Shown: positions 46,545 through 59,692, numbered from the stretch's first letter. The stretch is DNA of 64,000 nt from Epinephelus fuscoguttatus (GCF_011397635.1 NC_064759.1:11490428-11554427); one strand, 5' to 3'. The notes: generated from the sequence alone by a model not told the origin. A program made the numbers and translations.

Positions 46545-46890
46545 TTTCCCCATATCAGAAGTACAAACATTGGCCCAAACGACTACAAAATCACACAGGA
46601 CAACCACAAGGAGACAATTTTACTTCAATAAGACAATATTTTCTTAAAAAGACCCCAAATTAGTACAAAGAGACACAAAACAACGACAAGGAGATCCAAA
46701 ATTAGTACAAAGAGACAACTAAAAAGACACAAAATTACCTTAAAGAGACCTAAAATTAGTACAAAGAGACACAAAACAAACAAAAAAGACACAAAATTAC
46801 CTTTAAGAGACCCAAACAACAACAAAAACACAAAAACAATCACAAGGAGACCCAAAAGGACTACAAAGTGACAACCAAAAAAGAGATCAT
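46545..46890 (-). repeat. Degenerate tract, inverted counterpart of 42940-43735
   Basis: Read on the minus strand it consists of phrases such as GGTCTCTTTAAGGTAATTTT, GTGTCTTTTTTGTTTG and CTCTTTGTACTAATTTTGG. Confidence 0.7.
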
Positions 46891-47329
46891 TTTTAGCAAC
46901 AGTAACAAGCTAAGACACTGTTAATTAGGAAGTATTTGTTTGAGGGCACTGGGACTCAATTATCAATGACAGTATTTCATATTTTTTATACTTACCAGGT
47001 CCTACTGATCCTAAATAGCCAGGAGAAATTAAAAATACACACCAAACAAAAGCTGATGTCTCAGGAGGATAGGGATTGAATTTATTTAACATGGTTGGAG
47101 TTACATATATTCTTATTATCCCCTAATTATGTCAGTTTTAATGAATGTTGTTGAATCTACATTTGAGTGGCCATGTATGGCTGACAGAGACTAACATCCA
47201 CCTTGATGGATGGTTCAGTATTTGGATGTAATATTTTGGGGGATGTGTTTTTTTACATGTTAAAGAGGATGGGATCAGATGTAGTATTTCTTCCGGGTTG
47301 AGGTAGTGAAGGGAGGGATGAGCAGTGAT

Positions 47330-47773
47330 GCTGCCTCTGTTTGCTCCGCACATCAGCAGCGGAGCTCCTCTCCCCCTCTCAGTCAGACGGACTCAGGCTA
47401 GGCAGCGGCAGCGCGTCCGCCCGGAGACACCGAGACCACACACCGCATAGCGTTACTCCCGGCTCAGCCCGAAACACAATCACGGTCCTTCCTAATGGAT
47501 GTCTCCTCTTATACCGTCTTTTGACACTGGACGGTGCTCTCGTAGCCGCGTTCAACGTGATCAACACCTCACCCCCGGCTTGGTTTTCTGAGGTTTGTCT
47601 CGACGACACACGGAGAGGACCACACTCCCCCCATCGTTAGCTCGCTAAGCTAGCTGCTAGCCCGCTAACTTAGCTGTGACACTTTGAACCGTATCGGCGT
47701 CAGTTTTCCTCCTCGTAGCTAGCCTGCGGTGTCTTGCGCCACAGCGGTGGATTGAGGTGCCCTGTCACTCAAG
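47330..47773 (+). other. Putative promoter and 5' untranslated first exon of a plus-strand gene (galnt1 candidate)
   Basis: A GC- and CpG-rich island in AT-rich surroundings, with an ETS-like CTTCCGGG at 47290, ends in a strong donor CACTCAAG|GTAAGC at 47773. No long ATG-started frame exists: the first ATG (47493) gives a nine-codon upstream ORF, and the 99-codon frame from 47341 has a TTG start only. It lies about 17 kb from the ino80c start in divergent orientation. In human, INO80C and GALNT1 are head to head in this way, so galnt1 (polypeptide GalNAc-transferase 1) is the best candidate by synteny. No coding exon confirms it, and another gene is possible. Confidence 0.55.
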
Positions 47774-50439
47774 GTAAGCAAACAATATACGTGAAAAACA
47801 CTGCATTATGTTTGTTTTTTCAGTCACACAGTCAAACGCAGGCTTGTTTCTGGGCAGTGAACCTCTAACGTTATCTGGTAGCAGCAGCCTGGCGCTATGG
47901 CAGAGTGCTTCTTGTTGACAGAAGCAGCCAAGCAACGGGGATGTGATGCGACTCACCGTTAAACACACATTTTCACTTTACTTCGCAGCTAAATTAGTCG
48001 CCAGTGACTGCTCCTCAACCAGCCTCGAGTATGCTAAATGAACACATGTGTGGTTTGGTGATAATATTGACGCCCGTTAATACTTTGGCATTTACTCTTG
48101 ACTGTCGATTTGTCGTGAATGGGCCACCGTCAGGTTAACATTATCTCACACTTGCCGCATTTGACTGCAGCGAGTTTTCCTAACGGTGTATTCAAATGAC
48201 TGTTGAGACAGTTATCACACAGCCTGCCGTAAGGACCAAAGTGAGACCCATACAAAGCAGAGAGAAAAAGCAGTCCACGTTTAAAATTGAGGAAATGGTC
48301 TCTATATGGACTAAATGTGTCCCCTTCCTGCTGGACGTCAAAGAAACTGTAAAAGGTTTCCTTGGTGGACGTTTCCTCATTTCTCTCGAAACATTTCTGA
48401 GCCTTAGTGTTGCATCACAACCTGGAAAGATGAGCTGTGCACCCGGAATTTAACCCCTGCCTGGTGCTTGTTGTGTCTCCTGTGTCCTTATAGAGGTCAG
48501 ATGATTTAGCTTAGCCTGATGCATATAGGAGGAGAATAACCAGTGGCCACACTGAACTGCTTTCCTTCCTTGATGGGCTGCAGATTCTGAGGGCCCTCCC
48601 CCTCTGGTGAACAGAGGTTAATCACATTTCTTGTAATTCAATCACTCAGAGACCTTTTATAGGGGTTTGGTTGAAGCACGTGTGAAAGAGCGACTCATTG
48701 AGTGAATGAAAGAGGACAGAATGAGTGCGTTGACAGTGCTGTAATTGTCTCATGAGATTTAAAAAAGAATGGAATGACTATCAATCCTATGAGAGTCTGC
48801 AGTTGCGGAGCAGATGAAGATGTAGAATTGACAGTGAACCAATTGAATTAATCTGTCATGTTCCTCAAAGGAAGGGAAATGAGGGACATGTATTATTTAT
48901 ACACCGTGTTTGTGAAGCGTTGCCTGTACCTGTGCAGTAGGACATTATGCTGTGTAGCTGGAGGGAAGCTGCTGTAGCTTTGTGCTACCTGTGGCAGTGC
49001 TCCCACGGTCCCAGAACATGAGGTGGTTGCTTTGATCGCGAGTGAGGTTCAGCACTGACTTGACCATGTAGGTCGACATCACAAAATAAAGCTGTTGTTG
49101 CCTTGAAATGTATACACTACCTGTGACTTGCAAGTTCTCAGCTCAGGCATTTCTCCTGATTTTAGCCGTATTTATATGTGTCATGTTCAGGGACCTTACC
49201 TCGGAGCTGTATATCTGAACTGTGTTAAGGCATGACTGTCCAGCATTGAAAGGAAATGAATCATGTTCCTCATTTCAAGGCCGTGGAGTCGGCATGATGC
49301 GTTTCCTGCCCTGTGTGTGTTGACTGTGTATTCAGGCCTCAGCAGATGTGCCTGCTTTTGTATGTGTCCCACTCTCCCATACTTGGAAAGGCTGATTTAA
49401 GTGTTTTGCAAATTGGGAACATTCTGCCAGTCATCAGGACCAAAATTTACTGGAGGCATGTATTTCGATTACAATAAAATTAGCTGTCTAAGACATTAAT
49501 GACATCAATGAGAGCCCTTGACATGTTTAAGCGTAAAAATGCGTGGGTACGTCATTGTGGTTTTAGCTCTCATAGAGGGCATGTGTAAGTATCAGGCTGT
49601 GTGTGTTTCCATTGTGTAATGGTAATACAGGTGGTAATAATCATCATAATGGTATCCTTTGGAATGCAATTAGTTTAATCCGTACAAAACTAAATTATAA
49701 AGCATGTGCACAAATGCAACCAAGATGTTTTACCTTTTTTCTGCCTTTAATGAGGCTACGATCAGAACTTTCTAGACTTTTGTTTCCTTTTCGTTGGTTT
49801 TGCTCTTCATTGTATTAAATTGAAAGTGAAAGATGTGAAGGTGAAAATCTCTGATGTCCACTCTGTTTGTGTGTGTTGGTATTTGTGAGTGTATGTGCAT
49901 GTCATAGAGGGTGGCTCTGGTGCATTTATTGCTCCGAGCTGGTCTGGAACAATAGCTCTATTCTGGCCCATGTCTCCGGAGGGAGGCAGCAGCATTCGGC
50001 GTTCCCGGCACTCTGTGTGCCAGCAAGGCTTGGTTTGGGATTGGGTTTCCACAGCCACCTGGAGCTCAGAGCACAGGAATGCCATTGTTCCTCCTTCCAG
50101 ACTATGGCCGGATCAGACACACATGCAAACACACGCATACACATAAACAGACTCACGCATGTACACGCACTCGATACACAGTAGGCGAGAGGAGCTCACA
50201 CCAGCCTGCATGTCCCCCAAAACTTAGGTCACCCTGCTTTGTTATGTTGTCACTGCTTACATAAATAGACAGTGAAACATCAAGCCTCTGTCTGCGCAGC
50301 CACAGAGACCTGCCATTAGCAGCAGAGCAGTATGCTTGTCTGGATGGTTAGTATTTTTAGCTGCAAAGAACAAAAAATGTCACTGAGCTGGATTTATTGT
50401 AGTTCTGCTTTTTGTTCTGTTGATAATCTGCAACCTAGG
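47774..50439 (+). other. Presumed intron 1, no exon recognised
   Basis: Follows the donor at 47773. ORFs such as 48196-48453 have no domain or acceptor/donor pair I can support. A non-repetitive stretch with TAATTG/GAATTAATC motifs at about 48735-48860 might be regulatory, with low confidence. Confidence 0.4.
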
Positions 50440-50735
50440 TGAAGCTGTAGTTGGTGACTTAAACCTTTTTGTCATATTTGCTGAAACTGTCACTATCAAC
50501 ACAGCAGTGCGTGAGTCAGATATGTGAAAAAATCATGTTCCTCTGCCTCCTCGTAGGGCTTCTAATATGGCATTACTGCATGTGAATGAAAACAGCCAAT
50601 TACAGCCGAGAAGTCTTTAACGCAGCTGTCAGTTAAGTCCATCACTGCTCGTAAACTGTGGTTAAACTATCAAATTAGGCAGCGCTGATTAAATATGAAT
50701 CAAGATTTTGTTATTGCATTGCCTATTAAGGTTGG
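50440..50735 (+). repeat. Dispersed repeat, same family as 19.37 kb
   Basis: Begins near TAGTTGGTGACTTAAACCTT, has TTTGTCATATTTGCTGAAAC and CAGCTGTCAGTTAAGTCCAT, and ends TATGAATCAAGATTTTGTTA plus TTGCATTGCCTATT, in the same order as 19370-19595. Confidence 0.65.
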
Positions 50736-51636
50736 GCCAGTGTAACAATGTTCAAACCAGATTAAAATCAAGCCAAACAGCATACCAAATTTTACCAGGT
50801 GTGGCACTTGACTCAGCATCCGCTCCCGTATGGAACATAATGACACCATGTCCCAACAGCAAATGAGGGCCAGATATCGCTTTGCATCCCGTAAGATCCG
50901 AGCTCTCTGTCCACACTGAATCCATTCAATATGCACTTCAGTTTGGCCTCCTTCATGTTTTTTTAAAAAGAAAAAAATATGTTTTACATTCTGATATTTA
51001 TTGAAAATGATAGACAATGTAGCCAACACTAAGTAGCCTAGCTTGTTATTAGCAAGAGTCATATAGCTCACCTGAAATTTTCAGCTCCCTGGTGATATTT
51101 CTGCACCCAGCTACCACCTTATTTAGGTTTTTGTTGTGAAATAAGAATGTATCATGTAGATAATTCCATATTTCAACTTCAACTTTCAACACAATGGTTT
51201 GAGTTGAAGGTGTGAGAAAGAATAGTATCAGTAACATTGTTAACACTGTGCTACATTACAGAGAAATACAAAACCTTACTAATGAACCTTCATTAATATA
51301 GGCCTATATTTTATCTACAAGTGCACGTCACACACTGAGTGAGCCGCCTGTTAATGACGCTGTGGGCTAATGGGCATGTAGCTACTTCCATGTTTCAGAT
51401 GATACGTCATGTTAGTAGTCGACCAATGAAGATGAGTTTACATATCACCTTGGGTTCGTCCTTCACCCTCTCAAAATGATCCCGCACTTTGGATTTCCTG
51501 CCTGATACGTTATTAACTAGCCTGTGGAATAACCGCAGGTACCAGCCCTGGAAATTAGAGACTGCACACATGCTGCTTCACATGTTGCATCTGAGGTTGC
51601 TAAGCAACCTTAACAAGCACATATTATAACCTATTT

Positions 51637-52751
51637 CAATGTTTCCCACAGGACAGGAATCTATTCGTGGTGGTGTGGTCCTGGTTGGGGCGGGGGGGGG
51701 GGTGTTAAAAATATTTTTCAATACTCATCTGTGTGAAGAAGTGAACATCCAACGTCAGAGTTAATTACTAACGAGCAGAACCACACGGCCAGGCTCCACC
51801 GGCTGCAAACCTACGTCACGTCAGTGTAGCGTATTCATTTGGGCTCCACTGACTGCGTACGGAAGCGACACGTAGAGACGCCAGCGGGGTTGTTTACTGT
51901 TTGCCAAGCCGAGAGGCTGCATGTAGGCTGCATGAAATGTTAAGGCATTTTCCACCTAAGTTATTACATATATTTGAGTTATCTACAAGTTTACTGTACT
52001 GTTTGTCATCTACTCGCTTTCAAATGTCCGCCACGGACATTTACTCAATGTCACGGATAAACATGGGTAAATGCATGGAAAAAATGATCACATATCACCT
52101 CTGATAATGGTTTATTCATTTAAAAACACATTGTGCTCGTTTAGCACACTATTTCATATAGTTTTTATCTGCTGGAGGGTCGCGTAGGCGTAGCGCGACA
52201 AAAAATAGAAGAGCCGCGTAAAATAGAGAGTTGTCGCGCGACAGACGGGGTTGTCATGCCGCTCCTGTTGCCAGTGGAGCGCTGTAATTGATTAACAGGG
52301 TGGCGAGCTGCTACGGGACTCGCGCTGCAGTTAACACTACTAACAGCGTGAGTTAATGTCTCTGCACATGTTGAGCTTCCACCTATGTTAATACAGACAC
52401 AGGCTAATAAAACAGCTAATATAACATGATGAGTTAGAGTTGTTCGGACCACTTTTGGACTTGTTTGCCCACGTATTTGTACCGAGAGGTCTTTGGGTCC
52501 GTTCTGCTACTATGTCTGCTTCTTCTTCTTCTGGTGGACCAGGTGCGTTAAGTGCGTCTTTACGATGCATACCGCCACCTATTGCACCGGAATTGTAACG
52601 ACAAGCTACATTCACAGACACTGAGTCCCATTATAATGTGTTTATGAGCGAGGTCGAACAGGTAGCGCCAAAAGCAGAAAAATCTATATGTGGCGGAGAT
52701 AATTTATTCGTGGCGCACCGCCACAGATAAATGAATGTATGGGAAACACTG
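51637..52751. mobile_element. DNA transposon with CAATGTTTCCCA ends and 6-bp duplication
   Basis: The left end CAATGTTTCCCACAG and the minus-strand right end CAGTGTTTCCCATACA are inverted, and GTGG(C/T)GGTG recurs inside each. CTATTT flanks both borders (51631-51636 and 52752-52757). The interior at 52180-52330 is CpG-rich (GTCGCGTAGGCGTAGCGCGAC). No transposase domain found. Superfamily not assigned. Confidence 0.65.
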
Positions 52752-53084
52752 CTATTTACCTGAAATGCTGAGTGCAGAGCTGATCCTCTTCCAGATGCTG
52801 TTTATAAGTGTGTAGGCCTGCGACTAAGCGACCAATGAAATCTTGCCAACTAATGACCTTTCTGGTCAACTAATGTTTGGGCGACTATCAGAGGGCAGCT
52901 CCTAATCGTTCAGCTGTAAAAGGAGAATGTTTGTGATCCAGAAACAGTCACAGGTTTTTTTTGGTTATTCAGTGTGCAGTGTACTTCTGGGCATGTTTTG
53001 GTTGCAACATTTAGCTGCAGATTGAGCACTTCCTTGGAGGGTAACTTGTCTTGTTTACTATAATAAGTGGATGTCAATGTCACC

Positions 53085-53400
53085 ATGAACGCCCTGCTGA
53101 ACCCCGCTCAAACTCTTAAACTTTATATGGAAAAAAAGGAGCAGCAGTAGAATATTTCAACTGAACCACCACATCCGATTCAACTGTCATAATTCTGGGT
53201 GCAGCCCCACGTGATTAATAGCTGTGTCAGAGACTCCTCAGCTCTGATTGGTTTTCCCTCAGCAGAAGTAGATTCTAGCAAAAGCCATAAGAGCAATACG
53301 AGGAGGCAGGATTTTTTTTAACATGTGGATTCAGCCACAGTTAAAGCAAACATGACAAAAAGTTATTTTTCTAAAAAGTTACCAACTGTAGCTTTAAGAC
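53085..53400 (-). repeat. Dispersed repeat, third copy of the 19.37/50.4 kb family
   Basis: On the minus strand starts TTAAAGCTACAGTTGGTAAC, then AACTTTTTGTCATGTTTGCT, CCTCCTCGTATTGCTC and GAGGAGTCTCTGACACAGCT. Confidence 0.65.
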
Positions 53401-56289
53401 TTTAGACTGGCACATAAAGCGAATGAGAAGTGGTTGGAAATGCAGGTAGTCCTGAAACAGTTGCTCAATTAATCAATGAGTTGACTGATAAAAGAGAAGC
53501 AGTTAATTGCCAAGTCATTTATCAAGCAGTAATGGTACACTCAGGTACCAGTTTGTCCAGCATGAGAGCCAGTTTTCAGCCGTTCTGTCTCTCTTTTTGT
53601 TTATTATTTCAAATTAAATACTAATGACTATTTGTGTTGTCAGTGTGAAGACATGACCTTGTGTTTGGGGGGAAATTGAGCAATTTTCACTATTGTCAGT
53701 CATTTTCCAGACCAAACAATTAATCGATTTATCAAATGATTGACAGATTAATTTGCAGACAAAAATTAAACCAGACTTGAAAAGCCATGACCTTGAAATT
53801 AAATTTAAGTTCATTAATATGGATACACACAGAGAGAGACAAGAGCAAGCGACACCTCTTCTGGTGTCTATTCCAGCTGGCGAAATGTCAGTTTACTTCA
53901 AAGCTGTCTTTTTAATCAAATCCTCCTTTCACAAGAAAACGTTGCACAAACATCAGCTGTCAGGAAGACATTTGATTGCGGAGTTTTGTTTACTGGGTTT
54001 TGTTTTTAATAATGTTGTCTGATCACAGCATGCGTCAGACTTCAAACTTATCTCTGCACTCTGCCTCGGTTGGTTTTGTGTGGCAGTGTGGTAAAAATCT
54101 GATTTGCTTCTTCCATATATCACCTACTTTATGTGTACCTTGTCATAATTCTAGGTATTTGTGGGTGTTTTTGAGCCTTTATTAGAGAGGAGAGAGTTGA
54201 AAGTGAGAGGAAGTGTATGGATAGACATAGGAGGTGACATGCAAGAAAGGTGCTATGATTTCCTGTATTTAAAGGCCACATTTATATATTTTTTAAATTG
54301 AAAAAGCAAGCTTGAATGTGCTGTTTAATCTGCTCCTAGCATGATTAGATTGACTCTTCTACTTGAAACTTGCAGCCTAGATTAAGTGTGGACCTTCCAG
54401 AAACTCACTCCGGATGTTGATAGCTAGTTTAGCTGGATCTGATAGCTGAGCCCTAAATGGTTGATCTTCAGACAAAGTGAGAGAAACAGAAAACGGAGAG
54501 GGATGAGAAGGAAAGAGAGATAGCCATCAGCAGCATTTAGTAGTTCCGTCTCTCTGTCCTCTAGGGTTTGTAGGCAGGCAGTTTCAGTTGTGTGTGTGTG
54601 TGTGTGTGTGTGTGTGCTTGTGTTTGCCGATGCATGTGTGTCCTCTGGCTTTCCAGCGGGTCACATTAGGGATAGAGTTGCACAGAAGTGGGTCAGCCAG
54701 TGCCACCAGGGAGTCTTGCCAGCTCCCTGCTCCCTCTCAGCCTGGAACCAACCAAGGGCCAACACAAACACATGAACCTCAGCCGTGTGCATGTGTGTTC
54801 AGTGTAGGTGTATGCATTGTTTGTTGGTGTGTGTGTGTGTGTGTGTGTGTTTAGGTACAGACACAGAGTGTGATCTTTGCTGGTCTGTCATTCACTGAGA
54901 TGACAGGCCCCCGCCTTGCTCACTGTACTTTGACTCCTTGTTAACTGCTTTGCTGGAAACTGAAATGCTGTATAGCCGCGAAGGCGAAAAGAGCAGCAAG
55001 CCTAAGCTATGGCGCAGTATGTTTAGACTGCATATAGGGTCTCTACAGATGATTCAGAGCCTGTCACACTCAGTGTGTCTCAGCTGGATGGACACACTGT
55101 TTCTGCTGGCTTAATGATAAGGAAATAGGATTTGGCCCAGTATTCAGTCGAGGTTTATTTCATCTCCTAGCTGCAGTCTCTTGGTCTCGGCATCGGTTCT
55201 CCTCTGACAAGGAATTAATGATCTATTTCTGTTTTTTACATCCCTGCATTGTTGAATTGAGATGACATCATGAGGTAATAAGTAGACAGAAATATAGGCG
55301 CAACACAAGACTGAATTATTGCACAATATGGCAGAGATCACACTTCACTTCCATCCAGTACAAATAAATGCTGCTGCTCCAAATGAAGTCATTCTCGGAC
55401 GTTTGGGTGACGTCAAAAGGCACTTTTCTTCTGGGCATAGTCTGTACCCACTTTCTGCTGCCGCTGGCCACATGTGCTTAGGTGTGAAAATGGGCAGGGT
55501 TTCTAGTGGTCAGCAGCAAATACTGCTCTGTTTATTATTTACACGGCCTCTTCCTCCACAGTGTTGACTGTGCGGCCATTCACAAGAAATAGCTTTCTGG
55601 GAAGAACTCAAATCTGTGAGACACGATTGTGGATTTGAATACATAAATATTTTGAGGAAGCGAGTCTCAACTTGCAAGTGATCCACATTCCAGTTAATTA
55701 ATAAGCAGTTCCTCACCAGTAACATGTTTCTTGTTGTCTTTGAGAGCAGGGTAGAAACATTACAGGCATTTAGAGTGATTAACACACATCAGGCAAAGTT
55801 GTGTCATTTGCAGGGTATTTTATGTTGGAGCTTTTTGCAGGGTTGGAAATTAAGTTTGTTGTCTACCTACCACTGTGGCTTGTGGATTCCAAAATCTACC
55901 ACCCAGGCAATAGATTACTGTTGTGTCTTTTGGCTGGTGAGTGAATCAAATCTAGCAGCCACTTGCATATTTTGCCAGCATTTGGCTGGTGGCTGTTGCT
56001 ATTTTCCAGCCTTGGCTTTTTGTGTCAGTGTTCAAAGGTGAATGTAAGGTGAAATGGTTTGCTCTCAGTGATGAACCCACAGAGGATTATCAGCTCTTCA
56101 CTTCCCTTTGGCTGATGTGATCTGATCTTGTTTTAATTGAGTGTAAATGCTTTTAACTATACATCTACACCACAACATGTTTATCATCCTGTGTTTCTAC
56201 TTTTAGCAATTATTTATTGCTTTTGTTGTCTGTGGTTTTGTATGATTTCTGTTTTTAATTGACATGCATGATGGTTCTTTGTTTGCTTA
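53401..56289. repeat. Presumed intron, no exon; TG microsatellites
   Basis: (TG)n at 54588-54616 and 54828-54851. ORFs over them are artefacts. Nothing else assigned. Confidence 0.5.
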
Positions 56290-56429
56290 TTGATTGTTTT
56301 TAATGTCTTTGTTAATGCCTGGTATCATTGAAAATGAGGGTTTCCCTCAATTGATATCCCCAGTCTTAAATAAAGGTTTGAATGAATGAATGAATGAAAA
56401 GCTCTACAGATCTTTATCACTTCCCTTTT

Positions 56430-57100
56430 ATGGGATGCAACTGTTTTTATGACTCCACGGCGGCTACAGTCGTGACCGCAGGCGTTATGTTTTTGGGTTG
56501 TCCGTCCACCTGTCTGTATGTGCCCATTCTCTAACATGTGATATCGTAAGACTGCCTTATGAGAATGTCTTTGGCACAAACGTCCACTTGGAGTCAGCAA
56601 TAAACTGATTACATTTTGGTGGGCATAGTTCAAAGGTCAAGGTCATCCTGACCTCATCTGTCTAGTTCTTGTGAACATCTCAAGAACACCATGAGGGATT
56701 TTTTTTTTTCAAATTTGGCACTAAAGTCCACTGAGACTCAAGGATGAACTGGTTAGATTTTGGTGGTCAAAGGTCAAGGTCAGTGTGACCTTGCATCTGT
56801 CCCATTCTTGTGAACGCAGCATCTGAGGAACACTTTGAGGGAATTCTTTCAAATTTGCCACTAATGTCCACTTATATTCAAGGATGAAGTGGTTAGAATG
56901 TGGTGCTCAAAAGTCAAAGATAAAGGTCACTGTGACCTCAAAAACACATTTCTGGCCATAACACAAGAATTCATGTGCAAATTATGACAAAAATTCACAC
57001 AAATGTCTAATTGGATGAAATGATGACAGTATATATCCAAAAGGTCAAAGGTCACCTTCACTGTGACATCACAATGTTCTGAAAAATGCTTTCCTGGCCA
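56430..57100. repeat. Tandem-like repeat, about 140-bp units, with nuclear-receptor palindromes
   Basis: Roughly four diverged units share TTGTGAAC.TCTCAAGAACAC-type wording, GTCCACT.AGACTCAAGGAT, GGTTAGATTTTGGTGGTCAA and AAGGTCAAGGTCA. Three units contain the perfect palindrome AGGTCAnnnTGACCT: 56640-56654 (spacer TCC), 56777-56791 (GTG) and 56924-56938 (CTG). This is the consensus oestrogen response element. TCAAGGTCA (SF-1/ERR type) overlaps two of them. The fourth unit near 57047 is degenerate. Confidence 0.8.
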
Positions 57101-59692
57101 TTACTCAGCGTCATAAGTCGGGAACGGAAGGGGAGGCATTTGGTCAGATACTGAATGACTCTAATCTTGAAACTATGCTAATTGTAGATCTGCTGTACTT
57201 CCAAGGGAAGATGTGTGTGATGCATCCATGTTTTCACAGACATGGATGTAAGCTGATACTGCAACTTGACTGGTTCGCATAGGCATACAACAGCTAGGCA
57301 GTAGTTCTAGTTTGGGTCATTCATCATTCTCAAAACAGCTCTAAAATCTGACTTTACACAACCTGCCCAGCACTAAACAACAGAAAAATTAGCAGCTGAC
57401 TGGAAGGAATATGAATATTGGACTTACCCTGCATTTAGTGGTGATGGAATAGCAGGAATTTTAATGACCCATTGGGAATGTTCAAATGGCCCCTCAAGCC
57501 ATAACAACTCAGCAAATAGTTAGGTACATGACTTGCTGAGTTGATGTCGTATTGTGCAGAAAGGTGGCAGATGAAAGTTGTTGTCCACGTGGAATGACCT
57601 AGATAAGTTAGAAAAGTTATTTATTAGCATTAACCCTGACAACAAAGGTGAAGCAATATTTTAGTGGTTTTAGGCCATGCACTGGTTGCGCAACAAGTCT
57701 GGAACAAAATTCCTTTGTCATATAAAGCTTCAGACTGTTTCACCATACTTGGATAACAACATGAATTTTCACTGGGATGTTAAATGCTCTTAGCAATAAA
57801 ATACCACCGATACATTACGACTTAAAAACTCACGAACACACTGAAGTTGGAAAAACGACTTCCCAACCTGGGAAAGGGGAGAGAAACACGTGAATGTAGC
57901 ATTATATTCACCAGGTGGCCAGAAACTTCTAATGAATGCTAATGTTTACTCGATATCTACTGGATGTGTAAATTGGAAACTGTTTGCCCCCCCCTAAGTG
58001 GCGAACAAGTTTTAAGAACAAAACTCAATCAGTGATCATCAAGGAACTGCTGATCCCAGTGGCCTGCATCAATTATAAGTACACAAATCAAAAGGATGAG
58101 AGGCAGCTGGAATATTCTGGCTGGGAACCATGTTAGATGAGAGTCAGTTTTTGGCACATGAATATTATGAGAGAGGGTAGAATGCAGGAAAATCTTTTGT
58201 TAGGAAAGGCAAAACAGATTTCAGTGTGTACACAGGATATGCATGTCGCTGTTGAACCCTGCTTTCATTTGTGTCGTCAGGATAATTGTCCAAACGTTTT
58301 CCCATGTTCCTTTTCCACCTGGACATGTCAATGCAAATGTCTTAGCTTGAGCGAAATCCAACTGGATCTGCAATTGCAATTGACTTGTTGTTGCAAGTGC
58401 AGTTGGCTTTGACTTTATAAACAGATCCTGTGCTCGGATGGAGTGAAGCTTTAAGAGGCACCTTGAACGCCTGAACAGAGTGAAATAATAAGAACTGCAA
58501 CAGCTCAGCCTTGTAGCATGGAGTAACCCTATACACTGCGTTCAGCTTACCTCCAACAATTCCCTTCTTTGTAAGAGTGTGCTGTTCATGCGTCCGTATG
58601 TTGCTCACAGCATCTGTTTCACTCTGAGATATGACCCGACAGGAAAAGACATAGTTTCCATGGCGACAAGCCTGCTCCTTGCCCATCCCCCCCCTCAAGC
58701 CCGCCATAGGAGGAAGTGGAATATGTCCAATTTCTGCTGAGTCATGGAGAAACAGTTGTGTGTCACACACTTAAGCACAAATGTCTCTCCTCACTCCGGC
58801 CTGGAATCATTGTTTATGTGCCTTTTTAATGTGTTTGACACTGTTTGTTTCTGAGTGTGTGTTGGCTGCTCCATCCAGCACGTAGGCCTGTTTGTTTTCT
58901 AAGACTCGATTGTCGGGGGAATTTAAGGCTCTGTCTACACACACATACAGATATTTTTGAAAACATTTTTTTCCTCCTCTGTTTTGAAAAATTGTTCTGT
59001 CCACACAACCTTTGTTTTATAAACTCTCTATCTCTGTCCACACTAGAACACTAAAATGACTGCATATGTGCGGTGTTCACACAGACAGTGGTGCTGCTGC
59101 AGAGCTGCCTGCTGCTACAAGAACTGTATTTCCACAATTAAAAGCTGATACTGTGCAAGCCACTGCATTGTCAACACAGTGACCCCTGCAGAATTTCACA
59201 GTAAAAACCTTTTTAATAACAGATGAAGGGATTCTGAAGGGCTTTTATTTTGAAATGGAAACACAACGTGTTGGGTTCAAAATTCATATATAAACTTTGA
59301 AGCTGTAGTGAAAGGTGGAACGATGTCAGTATGATTATTGAAAGACCATTTTCACTGCCTATTTTTGTTGAAAACCACACACATCATGCAGGCAGGCAGC
59401 AGCCAAATCACACCTGAGCAGCACTGCTTGAGTGGGCAGTGTGGCCTGAGCCTTAGCTGTCAAAGGTAGTTGTAGTGCGGGCTGACATTATATTTTTCAA
59501 AACATCTACTAGAGATCTCATCACCGCTGATTCCAGTTCAATTTTAGGATGAAGGAGCTCACGAGTGATGCAGTGCACATGTGAAAGTTTTCCTTCCATT
59601 CGTCATCAACAACATTCCCACTCTGGAAGGTGTCCCACCATCTGCTGGTCTGATCAGGCCTGATCCAAAACTGTCGTTTTTGGCAGACTTTA
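57101..59692. other. Presumed intron, no exon recognised
   Basis: The longest frame (58770-58342 minus, 142 codons) has no domain, and its codons look random. No clear repeat borders. Confidence 0.45.

Noticed and set aside
47341..47640. 99-codon frame in the GC-rich exon
   Set aside because: It starts at TTG, has no ATG at its head and no recognised domain; the block is better explained as 5' UTR.
55290..55310. AAATATAGGCGCAACAC resembling the Tc1 end
   Set aside because: Too short and imperfect, with no flanking Tc1 sequence.
58342..58770. 142-codon minus-strand frame
   Set aside because: No domain, splice context or homologous pattern recognised.
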